The notes: generated from the sequence alone by a model not told the origin. Shown: positions 1-5,526, counted from the stretch's first letter. The stretch: DNA of 5,561 bases from Candidatus Krumholzibacteriota bacterium (GCA_030630165.1 DAOVNN010000199.1:1-5561); one strand, 5' to 3'. Numbers and translations: made by a program.

Positions 1-429
1 GAGGTCGATGACCTTTTGAAATTCGTAGGCCTCTGCCTCGAATTTCCTGACCAGTCTGTAATTCTCCGAGTCCAGCAGAAAGAGTGTCCTGCTCCCTATG
101 CCGATCGTCTTTCCGTGCCTGCTGAACTCCACATCCCTGTCGGCGTTGTACACATTGGTGAACGAATCGATCATGGCGCCCGACCCGGCGTTCCAGAATA
201 TGATCGTCGACCTGTCGATAGCGTCAACGCTGAGGGATACGAGGCGGTTGCCGCGAGGTTCGAATTCTACATGGATGACCCTGCCCTCATGGCTGTCGAG
301 AACGCAGCAGGGAACGGACACCGGCCCGATCTCCTGATCGGTAATGACCTGTTCATCGAGACTCCTGACGAAGCATCCCGACAGTAATGTCGTTGCGGTC
401 AGCGCGGCGAGAAGTGCTTTTCTGAGCAT
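1..429 (-). CDS. Lipoprotein with WD40-like repeats (partial, 3' end outside window)
   Basis: An open frame of 143 codons starts with ATG at 429 and is still open at base 1, so the C-terminus is missing. The N-terminus is a lipoprotein signal peptide: MLRK, a hydrophobic stretch at residues 5-16, then lipobox L16-S17-G18-C19 with Cys19 as the lipidation site. The mature part holds two units resembling WD40 repeats. In the first (about 46-90), HEGRVIHVEFEPRGNRLVS is followed by TIIFWNAGSGAMIDSF; in the second (about 96-130), DVEFSRHGKTIGIGS is followed by TLFLLDSENYRLVRKF. Each has the usual strand, P/R-G turn, strand and F-W/L-[ND] end. The inferred product is an envelope-anchored beta-propeller; its ligand and function cannot be told. 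The start is supported by AGGAGG seven bases upstream; an in-frame ATG at 453 lies upstream of that site and is less likely. It is separated from the DUF6249-type gene by a terminator and has its own candidate promoter. The lipoprotein call is strong, the WD40 call moderate. Confidence 0.82.
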   Translation of the reverse strand, partial: MLRKALLAALTATTLLSGCFVRSLDEQVITDQEIGPVSVPCCVLDSHEGRVIHVEFEPRGNRLVSLSVDAIDRSTIIFWNAGSGAMIDSFTNVYNADRDVEFSRHGKTIGIGSRTLFLLDSENYRLVRKFEAEAYEFQKVIDL

Positions 430-436
430 GGGGAAC

Positions 437-442
437 CCTCCT
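437..442 (-). promoter_or_regulatory. Shine-Dalgarno site of the lipoprotein gene
   Basis: On the minus strand AGGAGG lies seven bases before the ATG at 429. It fixes this start over the in-frame ATG at 453. The predicted transcription start falls at or just before this site, so the leader would be only about 13-15 nt. Confidence 0.8.
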
Positions 443-448
443 GCAGCG

Positions 449-477
449 AGCATATAGAAAAGGGACCGGAGTGTCAA
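449..477 (-). promoter_or_regulatory. Sigma70-type promoter for the lipoprotein gene
   Basis: On the minus strand a perfect -35 box TTGACA (477-472) is followed after 17 bases by TATGCT (454-449), which matches the -10 consensus at four of six positions. A start of transcription near 442 would follow. The -35 box lies in the loop of the terminator hairpin of the preceding gene, so termination and re-initiation use the same DNA. An alternative -10, TATATG (456-451), has a spacer of only 15. The motif match is seen; activity is inferred. Confidence 0.6.
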
Positions 478-491
478 TCTCCGGCCCCCTT
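459..491 (-). terminator. Rho-independent terminator after the DUF6249-type gene
   Basis: Bases 461-471 and 479-489 form an 11-bp stem, with two G-U pairs when read as minus-strand RNA, around the 7-nt loop ATTGACA. Two A-U pairs (459-460 with 490-491) extend it. On the minus strand the stem is G+C-rich and is followed by TTTTC. It starts 25 bases after the stop codon at 516, in the right orientation to end that transcript. It also separates that gene from the lipoprotein gene. Confidence 0.8.
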
Positions 492-515
492 GTGGCAAGC
501 GTATCCGGAACGCTC

Positions 516-878
516 TCAGGAAAGTTCCTTTTTCTCCAGGTAGGCGGCAACGAGGAGCGCGATCCCGATGCTCAGCTGCGTTAGGCCCCATACACCGTGC
601 TGTATTCCCGCTTCCGCTGTGATCCCTATGACAAGCGTGATGCCCAGCAGACTGAAGACGAATCCCCAGGCCCTCATGGCCAGATACCTCGGGGGGCTCG
701 ACTTGACCGGCTTTTCAGGCAGCTCGATACCCTTCTCCATCGCAAGCAGCTTCTCCTTGTGCTCGCGCTCCTTGCGGCTTGAGTCGAGTATCATGGCGGT
801 GATCGTGACGGCGATCGCGCCGAGTACGAAAATGATCGGGATGCTGATCGCTACTACTTCAGGTCTGATATCGAACAT
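516..878 (-). CDS. Small three-helix membrane protein, DUF6249-type
   Basis: The 120-aa product has three hydrophobic segments at about residues 8-30, 68-88 and 97-114. Between the first two is a charged stretch, SSRKEREHKEKLLAMEKGI (33-51). The pattern of a membrane helix, a KEKLLAMEKGIELP box and a pair of C-terminal helices resembles proteins annotated as DUF6249, which have no assigned biochemical role. No catalytic motif is visible. The ATG at 878 has AGGAGG (885-890) six bases upstream. The gene is divergent from the ECF sigma gene and shares its control region; its candidate promoter carries the same -35 motif as the sigma promoter. I infer that it belongs to the sigma regulon, perhaps as an envelope effector or an extra regulator. 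Family assignment is from memory of the motif; the function is unknown. Confidence 0.78.
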   Translation of the reverse strand: MFDIRPEVVAISIPIIFVLGAIAVTITAMILDSSRKEREHKEKLLAMEKGIELPEKPVKSSPPRYLAMRAWGFVFSLLGITLVIGITAEAGIQHGVWGLTQLSIGIALLVAAYLEKKELS

Positions 879-942
879 CTGTCTCCTCCTGATTCAGGTT
901 CAACCATTTCCAGTTGCCTCGTTATCTTTCGTTCTCGTCAGG

Positions 943-971
943 TATGACATGACATCCGCCATTTCGTTTCA
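943..971 (-). promoter_or_regulatory. Candidate ECF-sigma promoter of the DUF6249-type gene
   Basis: On the minus strand TGAAAC (971-966) is followed after 16 bases by TGTCATA (949-943). The -35 part lies in a 15-base motif (973-959) that matches the motif before the sigma gene at 14 of 15 positions. TGAAAC-type -35 boxes and GTC- or CGTM-type -10 boxes at 16-17 bp are known for several ECF sigma groups. Transcription would begin near 936, giving a leader of about 58 nt. The -10 lies in a short tandem repeat (TGTCATGTCAT), so its exact register is uncertain. Confidence 0.55.
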
Positions 972-1050
972 AATTTTCGATGAAAAAATGAGGATTCTTC
1001 CTTTTTCCTGTAATTTTTGATTTTCTGCCCGTATTTTTGAAACGAAACGG
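959..1050. repeat. Divergently oriented 15-bp motif pair flanking an AT-rich core
   Basis: The two arms, 973-959 on the minus strand and 1036-1050 on the plus strand, read TTTGAAACGAAAYGG and differ at one base. They point outward and are separated by 62 bp, much of it runs of A and T (AAAAAA, TTTTT). The best reading is two -35 regions with an AT-rich upstream zone shared between them. A widely spaced operator for a DNA-binding dimer is a second possibility. Confidence 0.7.
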
Positions 1051-1067
1051 ACTCTTCCCCTGTCCTA
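1038..1067 (+). promoter_or_regulatory. Candidate autoregulated ECF-sigma promoter of the sigma/anti-sigma operon
   Basis: TGAAAC (1038-1043) is followed after 17 bases by TGTCCTA (1061-1067). It mirrors the promoter candidate for the divergent DUF6249-type gene in both boxes. Transcription would begin near 1073-1075, directly before the GGAGGAG ribosome site, with a leader of only about 14 nt. This places the possible upstream starts (TTG 1037, ATG 1073) outside or at the very edge of the transcript. ECF sigma factors commonly drive their own operon; the match here is seen, the regulation inferred. Confidence 0.6.
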
Positions 1068-1074
1068 CTGTCAT

Positions 1075-1081
1075 GGAGGAG
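1075..1081 (+). promoter_or_regulatory. Shine-Dalgarno site that selects the TTG start of the sigma gene
   Basis: GGAGGAG lies six bases before TTG at 1088. Neither ATG at 1073 nor TTG at 1037, both in frame, has a comparable site upstream. Confidence 0.7.
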
Positions 1082-1087
1082 CATGGA

Positions 1088-1669
1088 TTGAGAGGTGAAA
1101 CTGACCATGACCTGCTCGAGAAAGCGAAATCCGGTGACAGGAAGGCGTTCGGAAAGATCGTCGAGAAACACACTGGAGTCGTCTACGCTGCGGTGCGTTC
1201 GGTACTCGGAAGCCGCGGCGATATCGACGACGCCGTTCAGGAGGCCTTCATCAGGATCTACCGCGGCCTCCCCTCTTTTACCGGACGGTCCTCGCTTTCG
1301 ACATGGATATGGTCAGTCGCCCGCAACAATACGATCAACATCAGGGCGAAGGAACGCGACGACGTCATCCCGCTCGATAAGACGGCAGAGATCGCCTCAA
1401 ACAGGCTCGGGCCCGAGGCCGAGTTCGCGAGACGCTCCGCCGCCGAGGATATCGAATACCTTCTCTCGAGACTCGAAGGCGATTACAGGCAGGTCATCGA
1501 GCTGCGCTACCTCGCGGGAAAGAAGTACCACGAGATAGCGGAAATGCTCGACATGCCGGAAGGAACGGTAAAGACGCTGATCCACAGGGCCAGGATAAAG
1601 ATGAAGAGAATGATGGACGAACGAGACAAGGCCGGAAGGAGGGAAAATGAAGCGGTCAACGGAATGTAA
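1088..1669 (+). CDS. RNA polymerase ECF-type sigma factor (sigma70 family, RpoE-like)
   Basis: The 193-aa product directs RNA polymerase to a specific promoter set. Region 2 spans about residues 8-90: DLLEKAKSGDRKAF at the start, then DIDDAVQEAFIRIYRGLPSF (45-64), the core-binding part, and STWIWSVARNNTINIRAK (71-88), the -10 recognition part. After a variable linker, region 4 (about 120-176) has YRQVIELRYLAGKKYHEIAEM and a helix-turn-helix ending in PEGTVKTLIHRARIKMK, which reads the -35 element. There is no sigma 1.1 or region 3, as expected for ECF factors. I chose TTG at 1088 because GGAGGAG precedes it by six bases and the protein then starts in the usual place; TTG 1037 or ATG 1073 would add 17 or 5 residues. 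The gene overlaps the anti-sigma gene by 23 bases, so the two are probably co-translated. The factor itself is clear; its inducing signal is unknown. Confidence 0.95.
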   Translation: MRGETDHDLLEKAKSGDRKAFGKIVEKHTGVVYAAVRSVLGSRGDIDDAVQEAFIRIYRGLPSFTGRSSLSTWIWSVARNNTINIRAKERDDVIPLDKTAEIASNRLGPEAEFARRSAAEDIEYLLSRLEGDYRQVIELRYLAGKKYHEIAEMLDMPEGTVKTLIHRARIKMKRMMDERDKAGRRENEAVNGM

Positions 1670-2201
1670 TATGATAGAAGAGCTCCTGCCCCTCTACATC
1701 GATGGTGAACTGTCCCCCGAGGATACTGCCGAAGTGACCGCACATCTGGCAGGATGCGAAGCATGCGAGCAGTCGCTCGAGACATACAGGGCGCTGGAGA
1801 GTTCCCTTTCGACGATGCCCCGTACCCTTCCCGATCCACGCGCCGTGGCATCAAGGGTCACCGATCGTCTCGGACTGGAAAAACGCAGCAGCATTGCGGA
1901 GATCTTCCACCGCATGTCGCTCGTGTGGACATTCGCCGTGGCCACCGCAGCCCTTATCCTTCTCCTCAGCCGCTTCGACTATGTATCCGCCCTGATGTCA
2001 GGACAGGAATCGTTCATCGATTCCGCCTCCAGTTCAATGGAGTACTGGACGGAAGCTACGAGCGGGATCATTGCCGGCATGTTCAGCCAGGTCGAAGCGA
2101 CCCTTGCCGGGGATCCCTGGGTCCTCGCTACGGCGATGATCGGATTTGGACTTGTTGTTTTCACCGCCGGGATGGTGGCGGCTCTCAAGACACTTCGCTG
2201 A
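1647..2201 (+). CDS. Zn-finger (zf-HC2/ZAS) membrane anti-sigma factor
   Basis: The 184-aa product should hold the ECF sigma factor inactive at the membrane. The N-terminal ZAS domain (about 1-50) shows Cys7, then LLPLYIDGELSPEDTAEV and His33-x3-Cys37-x2-Cys40: the H-x3-C-x2-C zinc motif with Cys7 as a likely fourth ligand. A linker follows, then helix 1 (about 91-108), a segment of about 48 residues, helix 2 (about 157-180) and the short tail KTLR. With a cytoplasmic ZAS domain, the segment 109-156 would lie outside the membrane and could sense the signal. It is rich in Ser, Glu and Asp and has no recognised domain. The ATG at 1647 follows AGGAGGG by about four bases and lies inside the sigma gene, a typical coupled arrangement. 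Its stop directly abuts the gatB stop. Release of sigma by zinc-site redox change or by proteolysis is known for the family but cannot be told here. Confidence 0.92.
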   Translation: MKRSTECNMIEELLPLYIDGELSPEDTAEVTAHLAGCEACEQSLETYRALESSLSTMPRTLPDPRAVASRVTDRLGLEKRSSIAEIFHRMSLVWTFAVATAALILLLSRFDYVSALMSGQESFIDSASSSMEYWTEATSGIIAGMFSQVEATLAGDPWVLATAMIGFGLVVFTAGMVAALKTLR

Positions 2202-3641
2202 TCACCCGTCGAGCTTTTTGCGTAAGATTTCCCCAGCTATCACAGGGTCTGCCTTCCCGCCGCTCTCCTTCATCACCTGCCCGACAAAGAACTTCATCAG
2301 CTGCTTCTTTCCGCCGCGATATCTTTCCAGCGCATCTGGATTCGATTCGACTATTCGGTCGATGATCGCCTCAAGCACATCTTCTCCGGAGATCTGTTCG
2401 AGCCCCAGGCGCCTGACAGCATCGACTGCGCTTTCACCCGACTCGAGTATCGCTGTAAAGACCTCCGCGCCTGCCGAGGTAGAGACAACTCCTTCTTTGA
2501 TAAGATCGATGAGTCCGGCGAGGGCATCAGGACCTGCCGGGAACACCCCGATATCTCCGCCACTGGTTTTCAGCTCCCGCAATACGTCCCTCATCACCCA
2601 GTTGGCGCTCATCTTCGGTTCCCCTGTCAACCTTACTGTCTCCTCAAAATAGTCCGCGATATTGCTCTCTGTGGTCAGGACCCCCGCGTCATAGGCGGAA
2701 AGCCCGTATTCCCGCTGGAACCTTCGCTCCCGTTCGAGCGGCAGTTCCGGTATTTTTGCCCTCTCATCCTCGATCCAGTCATCGCCGACAGTGAGCACCG
2801 GAAGATCGGGCTCGGGAAAGTACCTGTAGTCATTGGTGTGCTCCTTGCGGCGCATCATCACAAGTCTCTTCTCTTTCGCGTCCCACAGATTCGTCACCTG
2901 GAGGATCTTCCCACCGGCCTCGAGCTCTCCCCGCTGTCTTTCGATCTCTGTCTCCAGCCCGGCCTCGACCGCCTTGAACGAGTTGAGGTTCTTTATCTCG
3001 GTCCTCGTCCCGAGAGTCTCGTCACCGCGCTCCCTCAAGGAGATGTTTACATCGACACGCAGCGACCCTTCCTCGAGATTGCCGTCGCATATGCCGAGAT
3101 AACGGAGCAGCTGCCTGATCCGCTGGAGATACAGCGAAGCATGACGGGGGCTGCGTATCACAGGCAGCGTCACGATCTCCACGAGCGGCACACCGCATCT
3201 GTTGAAATCTATCAGGCTGTGCCCTCCCCGGTCGTGCAGGAGTTTTCCGGCATCGTCCTCAAGGTGGATCCTCTCCAGTCCGATACTGACCTCTTCCTCT
3301 CCGTCCTCGAATACGAGGCTGCCTCCGCAACACAGCGGCCGGTCATACATCGATATCTGGTAGTTTCTCGGTGCGTCGGGGTAGAAGTAGTTCTTTCTCG
3401 CGAAGACACTCTCATTCTCGATCGTACAGCCAAGCGCCAGCCCGAGCCTGACGGCCATAGAGACGGCCTCGCGATTGACCGCGGGAAGGGCCCCGGGAAG
3501 ACCGAGGCATACCGGACAGACCATCGTATTCGGCTCGGCGCCGAACTCAGCAGGGCAGCGACAGAACATCTTCGTACGGGTGAGAAGCTGGGCATGCACC
3601 TCGAGCCCGATCACGGGAACATATTCAATGCCGGAGGACAT
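2202..3641 (-). CDS. gatB: Asp-tRNA(Asn)/Glu-tRNA(Gln) amidotransferase subunit B
   Basis: The 479-aa product is the kinase and tRNA-binding subunit of GatCAB. It activates Glu-tRNA(Gln) or Asp-tRNA(Asn) with ATP; ammonia from GatA then completes amidation. Visible signatures are YVPVIGLEVHAQL (7-19), two cysteine pairs C27-x-C29 and C42-x2-C45 that fit the structural zinc site, DFNRCGVPLVEIVT in the cradle domain, and RTEIKNLNSFKAVE. The YRYFPEPDLP motif (around 272-281) is also typical. The C-terminus carries the YqeY-like tail ending in GQVMKESGGKADPVIAGEILRKKL. Length is normal for the family. The ATG at 3641 shares its first base with the gatA stop (TGATG) and is preceded by GGAGGTGA six bases upstream. 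It is the last gene of gatCAB and is convergent, with no gap, with the anti-sigma gene. Confidence 0.97.
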   Translation of the reverse strand: MSSGIEYVPVIGLEVHAQLLTRTKMFCRCPAEFGAEPNTMVCPVCLGLPGALPAVNREAVSMAVRLGLALGCTIENESVFARKNYFYPDAPRNYQISMYDRPLCCGGSLVFEDGEEEVSIGLERIHLEDDAGKLLHDRGGHSLIDFNRCGVPLVEIVTLPVIRSPRHASLYLQRIRQLLRYLGICDGNLEEGSLRVDVNISLRERGDETLGTRTEIKNLNSFKAVEAGLETEIERQRGELEAGGKILQVTNLWDAKEKRLVMMRRKEHTNDYRYFPEPDLPVLTVGDDWIEDERAKIPELPLERERRFQREYGLSAYDAGVLTTESNIADYFEETVRLTGEPKMSANWVMRDVLRELKTSGGDIGVFPAGPDALAGLIDLIKEGVVSTSAGAEVFTAILESGESAVDAVRRLGLEQISGEDVLEAIIDRIVESNPDALERYRGGKKQLMKFFVGQVMKESGGKADPVIAGEILRKKLDG

Positions 3642-5104
3642 CAGGCCTCACCTCCGCCCGGAACGAATCTCTCCCTGAAACGGAAGAGTTTCTCAAGTCC
3701 TCTCGCACCCCGCAGAAGAAGGTCCTCCCTGCCGGCTCCCGCGACGAGCTGGATACCAACGGGAAGGCCGTCTGCCGACAGCCCCGCAGGTATGGACATG
3801 GCGGGAAGACCCGCTAAATTTGCCGGCGTTGTGAATATATCTGAAAGGTACATCGAGACTGGATCGTCGAGCCTCTCGCCGAGCCGAAAGGCAGGCCCAG
3901 GCGTCGTCGGCAGCATCAGGAGGTCGATCCGTGAGAATATATCGCGGTAAGCCTCCGTTATCATCTTCCTTACCGCGAGAGCCTTGCCGTAGTACTCGTC
4001 GTAGTATCCGGCCGAAAGGACATAGGTGCCCAGCAGGATCCTGCGCTTTACCTCCTCGCCGAATCCGGCCGTCCTCGTCGCGGTATAGAGTCCTTTGAGT
4101 GAATCCGAATCCACTCTCAGCCCGTACCTGACGCCGTCGAACCTGGCGAGATTCGAAGATGCCTCCGCATTGGCGATGACATAGTAGCTCGCTATAGAGG
4201 TCTCCATGCCGGGCAGATCAACTCTTTCCGGAGAGGATCCCGCGACGGAGATAGCGCGGGAGGCCTCGTCGAGAACGGCGGCTACCGCAGGATCGAGCTC
4301 CCATCCTCCCAGCTCTTCGGGGACAGCGATTGTCAGGCCGGCCAGTCCCGCGTCCAGTCCGGAGAGAAGCTCCGGACAGTTATCAGCTATCGCCGTCGCG
4401 TCCCGTCCGTCGGGGCCGGCAAGCGCCTGCATGAGCAGAGCGCATCCCTCCGTGTCGCTTGCCAGGGGTCCTATCTGGTCGAAGCTGCTAGCGAACGCCA
4501 CGAGCCCGTACCTCGATATCCTGCCGTATGTCCCCTTCAGACCGGACACTCCGCAGAAAGAAGCAGGCTGGCGTATCGAACCTCCAGTGTCCGTCCCCAG
4601 CGCGGCAGGCACCATCCCCGCGGCAACCGCCGCAGCGGAGCCTCCGCTCGAACCCCCTGGTGCGCACTCCTCGTTCCAGGGATTCCTCACGCGTCCGAAG
4701 GCGGAGTACTCATTCGACGAGCCCATCCCGAACTCGTCCATATTGGTCTTTCCGATAATTATCGCTCCGGCTGCAGTAAGTCTTTCGACGACCGTGGCGT
4801 CGTAAGGGGGCCGGTATCCCTCAAGTATCCTCGAACCACATGTAGTCGGCCTGCCGCGAGTGCAGATGTTGTCCTTTACCGCCACGGGGATTCCATAGAG
4901 CGGCCTGCTTCCGGGATCCTCTCTGCCCAGTTCTTCGGCGCACGCAATCGCATCGTCACGGAATACCTCAAGGAATGCGCCAGCTACCCGGTCGCGTATA
5001 TCGATCGCATCGATGCAGTCGTTTACAACCGCGGCCGGTTTGACTTCCCCTTTGCGATAAAGGCGCAGGAGCTCACCAATACTCTTTCCAGCCAGTCCAC
5101 TCAT
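3641..5104 (-). CDS. gatA: Asp-tRNA(Asn)/Glu-tRNA(Gln) amidotransferase subunit A (glutamine amidase)
   Basis: The 487-aa product hydrolyses glutamine and channels ammonia to GatB. It is an amidase-signature enzyme. Lys77 in YGIPVAVKDNI, Ser152 in APGGSSGGSAAAVAAG and Ser176 in GTDTGGSIRQPA match the Lys/cis-Ser/Ser catalytic triad of the family; known GatA numbering is about two higher. GKTNMDEFGMGSSNEYSAFG (118-137) and the C-terminal PAMSIPAGLSADGLPVGIQL are also typical of GatA rather than of general amidases. All catalytic residues are intact and length is normal. It starts in ATGA overlap (4 nt) with the gatC stop, with a G-rich stretch just upstream acting as the ribosome site, and ends one base into gatB. 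These overlaps should keep the three subunits in balance. Confidence 0.97.
   Translation of the reverse strand: MSGLAGKSIGELLRLYRKGEVKPAAVVNDCIDAIDIRDRVAGAFLEVFRDDAIACAEELGREDPGSRPLYGIPVAVKDNICTRGRPTTCGSRILEGYRPPYDATVVERLTAAGAIIIGKTNMDEFGMGSSNEYSAFGRVRNPWNEECAPGGSSGGSAAAVAAGMVPAALGTDTGGSIRQPASFCGVSGLKGTYGRISRYGLVAFASSFDQIGPLASDTEGCALLMQALAGPDGRDATAIADNCPELLSGLDAGLAGLTIAVPEELGGWELDPAVAAVLDEASRAISVAGSSPERVDLPGMETSIASYYVIANAEASSNLARFDGVRYGLRVDSDSLKGLYTATRTAGFGEEVKRRILLGTYVLSAGYYDEYYGKALAVRKMITEAYRDIFSRIDLLMLPTTPGPAFRLGERLDDPVSMYLSDIFTTPANLAGLPAMSIPAGLSADGLPVGIQLVAGAGREDLLLRGARGLEKLFRFRERFVPGGGEA
3648..3655 (-). promoter_or_regulatory. Extended Shine-Dalgarno site of gatB
   Basis: GGAGGTGA on the minus strand lies six bases before the gatB ATG, inside the end of gatA. 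It is complementary over eight bases to the usual 16S rRNA 3' end, so gatB may start efficiently and not only by re-initiation after gatA. Confidence 0.75.
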
Positions 5105-5406
5105 GATTCCCCCCCGCCCTCACGGTCGATGACCAGGGGAACACGGAAGAAGCCGTCCTCACGATCGGGAGCCTGGCCGAGCACATCTTCCCTGTCGAGG
5201 CATGCCCGCGGTTCGTCCACCGATGGAGGTACCGGCGACGAAGCGTCCACATCTGTACCCGCTTCATCGGTCTCGACCTCCGCAAGCTTGCGCACGAATC
5301 CGAGTACGCGATCGAGCTGGAGCCTCAGCCTGTCGCGCTCCTCCGGGTCGAGTTCTATCCTGGCGAGGGCCTCGAGTTCGCTGAATTCCATATCTGTGAG
5401 CTTCAA
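5101..5406 (-). CDS. gatC: Asp-tRNA(Asn)/Glu-tRNA(Gln) amidotransferase subunit C
   Basis: The 101-aa product is the small subunit that wraps around GatA and GatB and stabilises the complex. It starts with KLTDMEFSELEALARIELDP, the usual GatC opening, followed by a charged helix (ERDRLRLQLDRVLGFVRKL). It ends with REDVLGQAPDREDGFFRVPL, the conserved tail of the family. I chose TTG at 5406 since AGAGAGG precedes it by five bases and the protein then has the standard start and length. ATG at 5424 adds six residues but has no ribosome site and lies at the predicted transcription start. ATG at 5550 would add 48 unrelated residues. It is the first gene of the gat operon and overlaps gatA by four bases. 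Confidence 0.92.
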   Translation of the reverse strand: MKLTDMEFSELEALARIELDPEERDRLRLQLDRVLGFVRKLAEVETDEAGTDVDASSPVPPSVDEPRACLDREDVLGQAPDREDGFFRVPLVIDREGGGES

Positions 5407-5411
5407 ATCTT

Positions 5412-5418
5412 CCTCTCT
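5412..5418 (-). promoter_or_regulatory. Shine-Dalgarno site that selects the TTG start of gatC
   Basis: AGAGAGG on the minus strand lies five bases before TTG at 5406. No such site lies before the in-frame ATG at 5424. Confidence 0.65.
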
Positions 5419-5432
5419 TTCCATATTTCGTG

Positions 5433-5462
5433 AGACTAACCGTACCGGTGCCGGGCTGTCAA
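5433..5462 (-). promoter_or_regulatory. Candidate sigma70-type promoter of gatCAB
   Basis: On the minus strand a perfect TTGACA (5462-5457) is followed after 18 bases by TAGTCT (5438-5433), a weak -10 with three of six consensus positions. Transcription would begin near 5426, giving a leader of about 20 nt to the TTG start of gatC. The -35 is convincing, the -10 is not, so confidence is moderate. Confidence 0.45.
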
Positions 5463-5476
5463 AGCGATTCGTGGTT

Positions 5477-5486
5477 CGAATATTCG
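5477..5486. repeat. Perfect 10-bp palindrome upstream of the gatC promoter
   Basis: CGAATATTCG reads the same on both strands. A further ATTCG lies just to its left (5467-5471), forming a second ATTCG/CGAAT dyad with a 5-base gap. It sits about 14 bases upstream of the candidate -35 box, a place where an activator or repressor could bind. No known regulator is recognised in it, and chance is possible. Confidence 0.3.
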
Positions 5487-5526
5487 CGCGACCAGCCGTG
5501 TATCGACTATAGACATCATCTTTGAA

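Noticed and set aside
16..387. Open frame of 123 codons on the plus strand
   Set aside because: It is antisense to the lipoprotein gene, whose signal peptide, ribosome site and repeats are much stronger evidence. It has no upstream ribosome site.
978..1012. Small hairpins with T-runs between the divergent promoters (for example GGATTCTTCC)
   Set aside because: The stems are only about three pairs, so the A and T runs are better explained as promoter-proximal AT-rich DNA.
2163..2181. Hairpin CCGCC/GGCGG as a gatB terminator
   Set aside because: The stem has five pairs and no T-run follows it on the minus strand; it lies in the last codons of the anti-sigma gene and looks like coding sequence.
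1754..2365. Plus-strand frame of 203 codons overlapping the anti-sigma gene and gatB
   Set aside because: It is rich in Arg and Ser, lacks any motif, and crosses the junction of two well-supported genes.
2838..3950. Long open frame of 370 codons on the plus strand
   Set aside because: It lies antisense to gatB and the end of gatA, which show full family motifs. The translation has no recognisable domain and is a by-product of G+C-rich codon use.
4206..4805. Open frame of 199 codons on the plus strand within gatA
   Set aside because: The product is low-complexity, rich in Ser, Pro and Ala, and antisense to the catalytic core of gatA.
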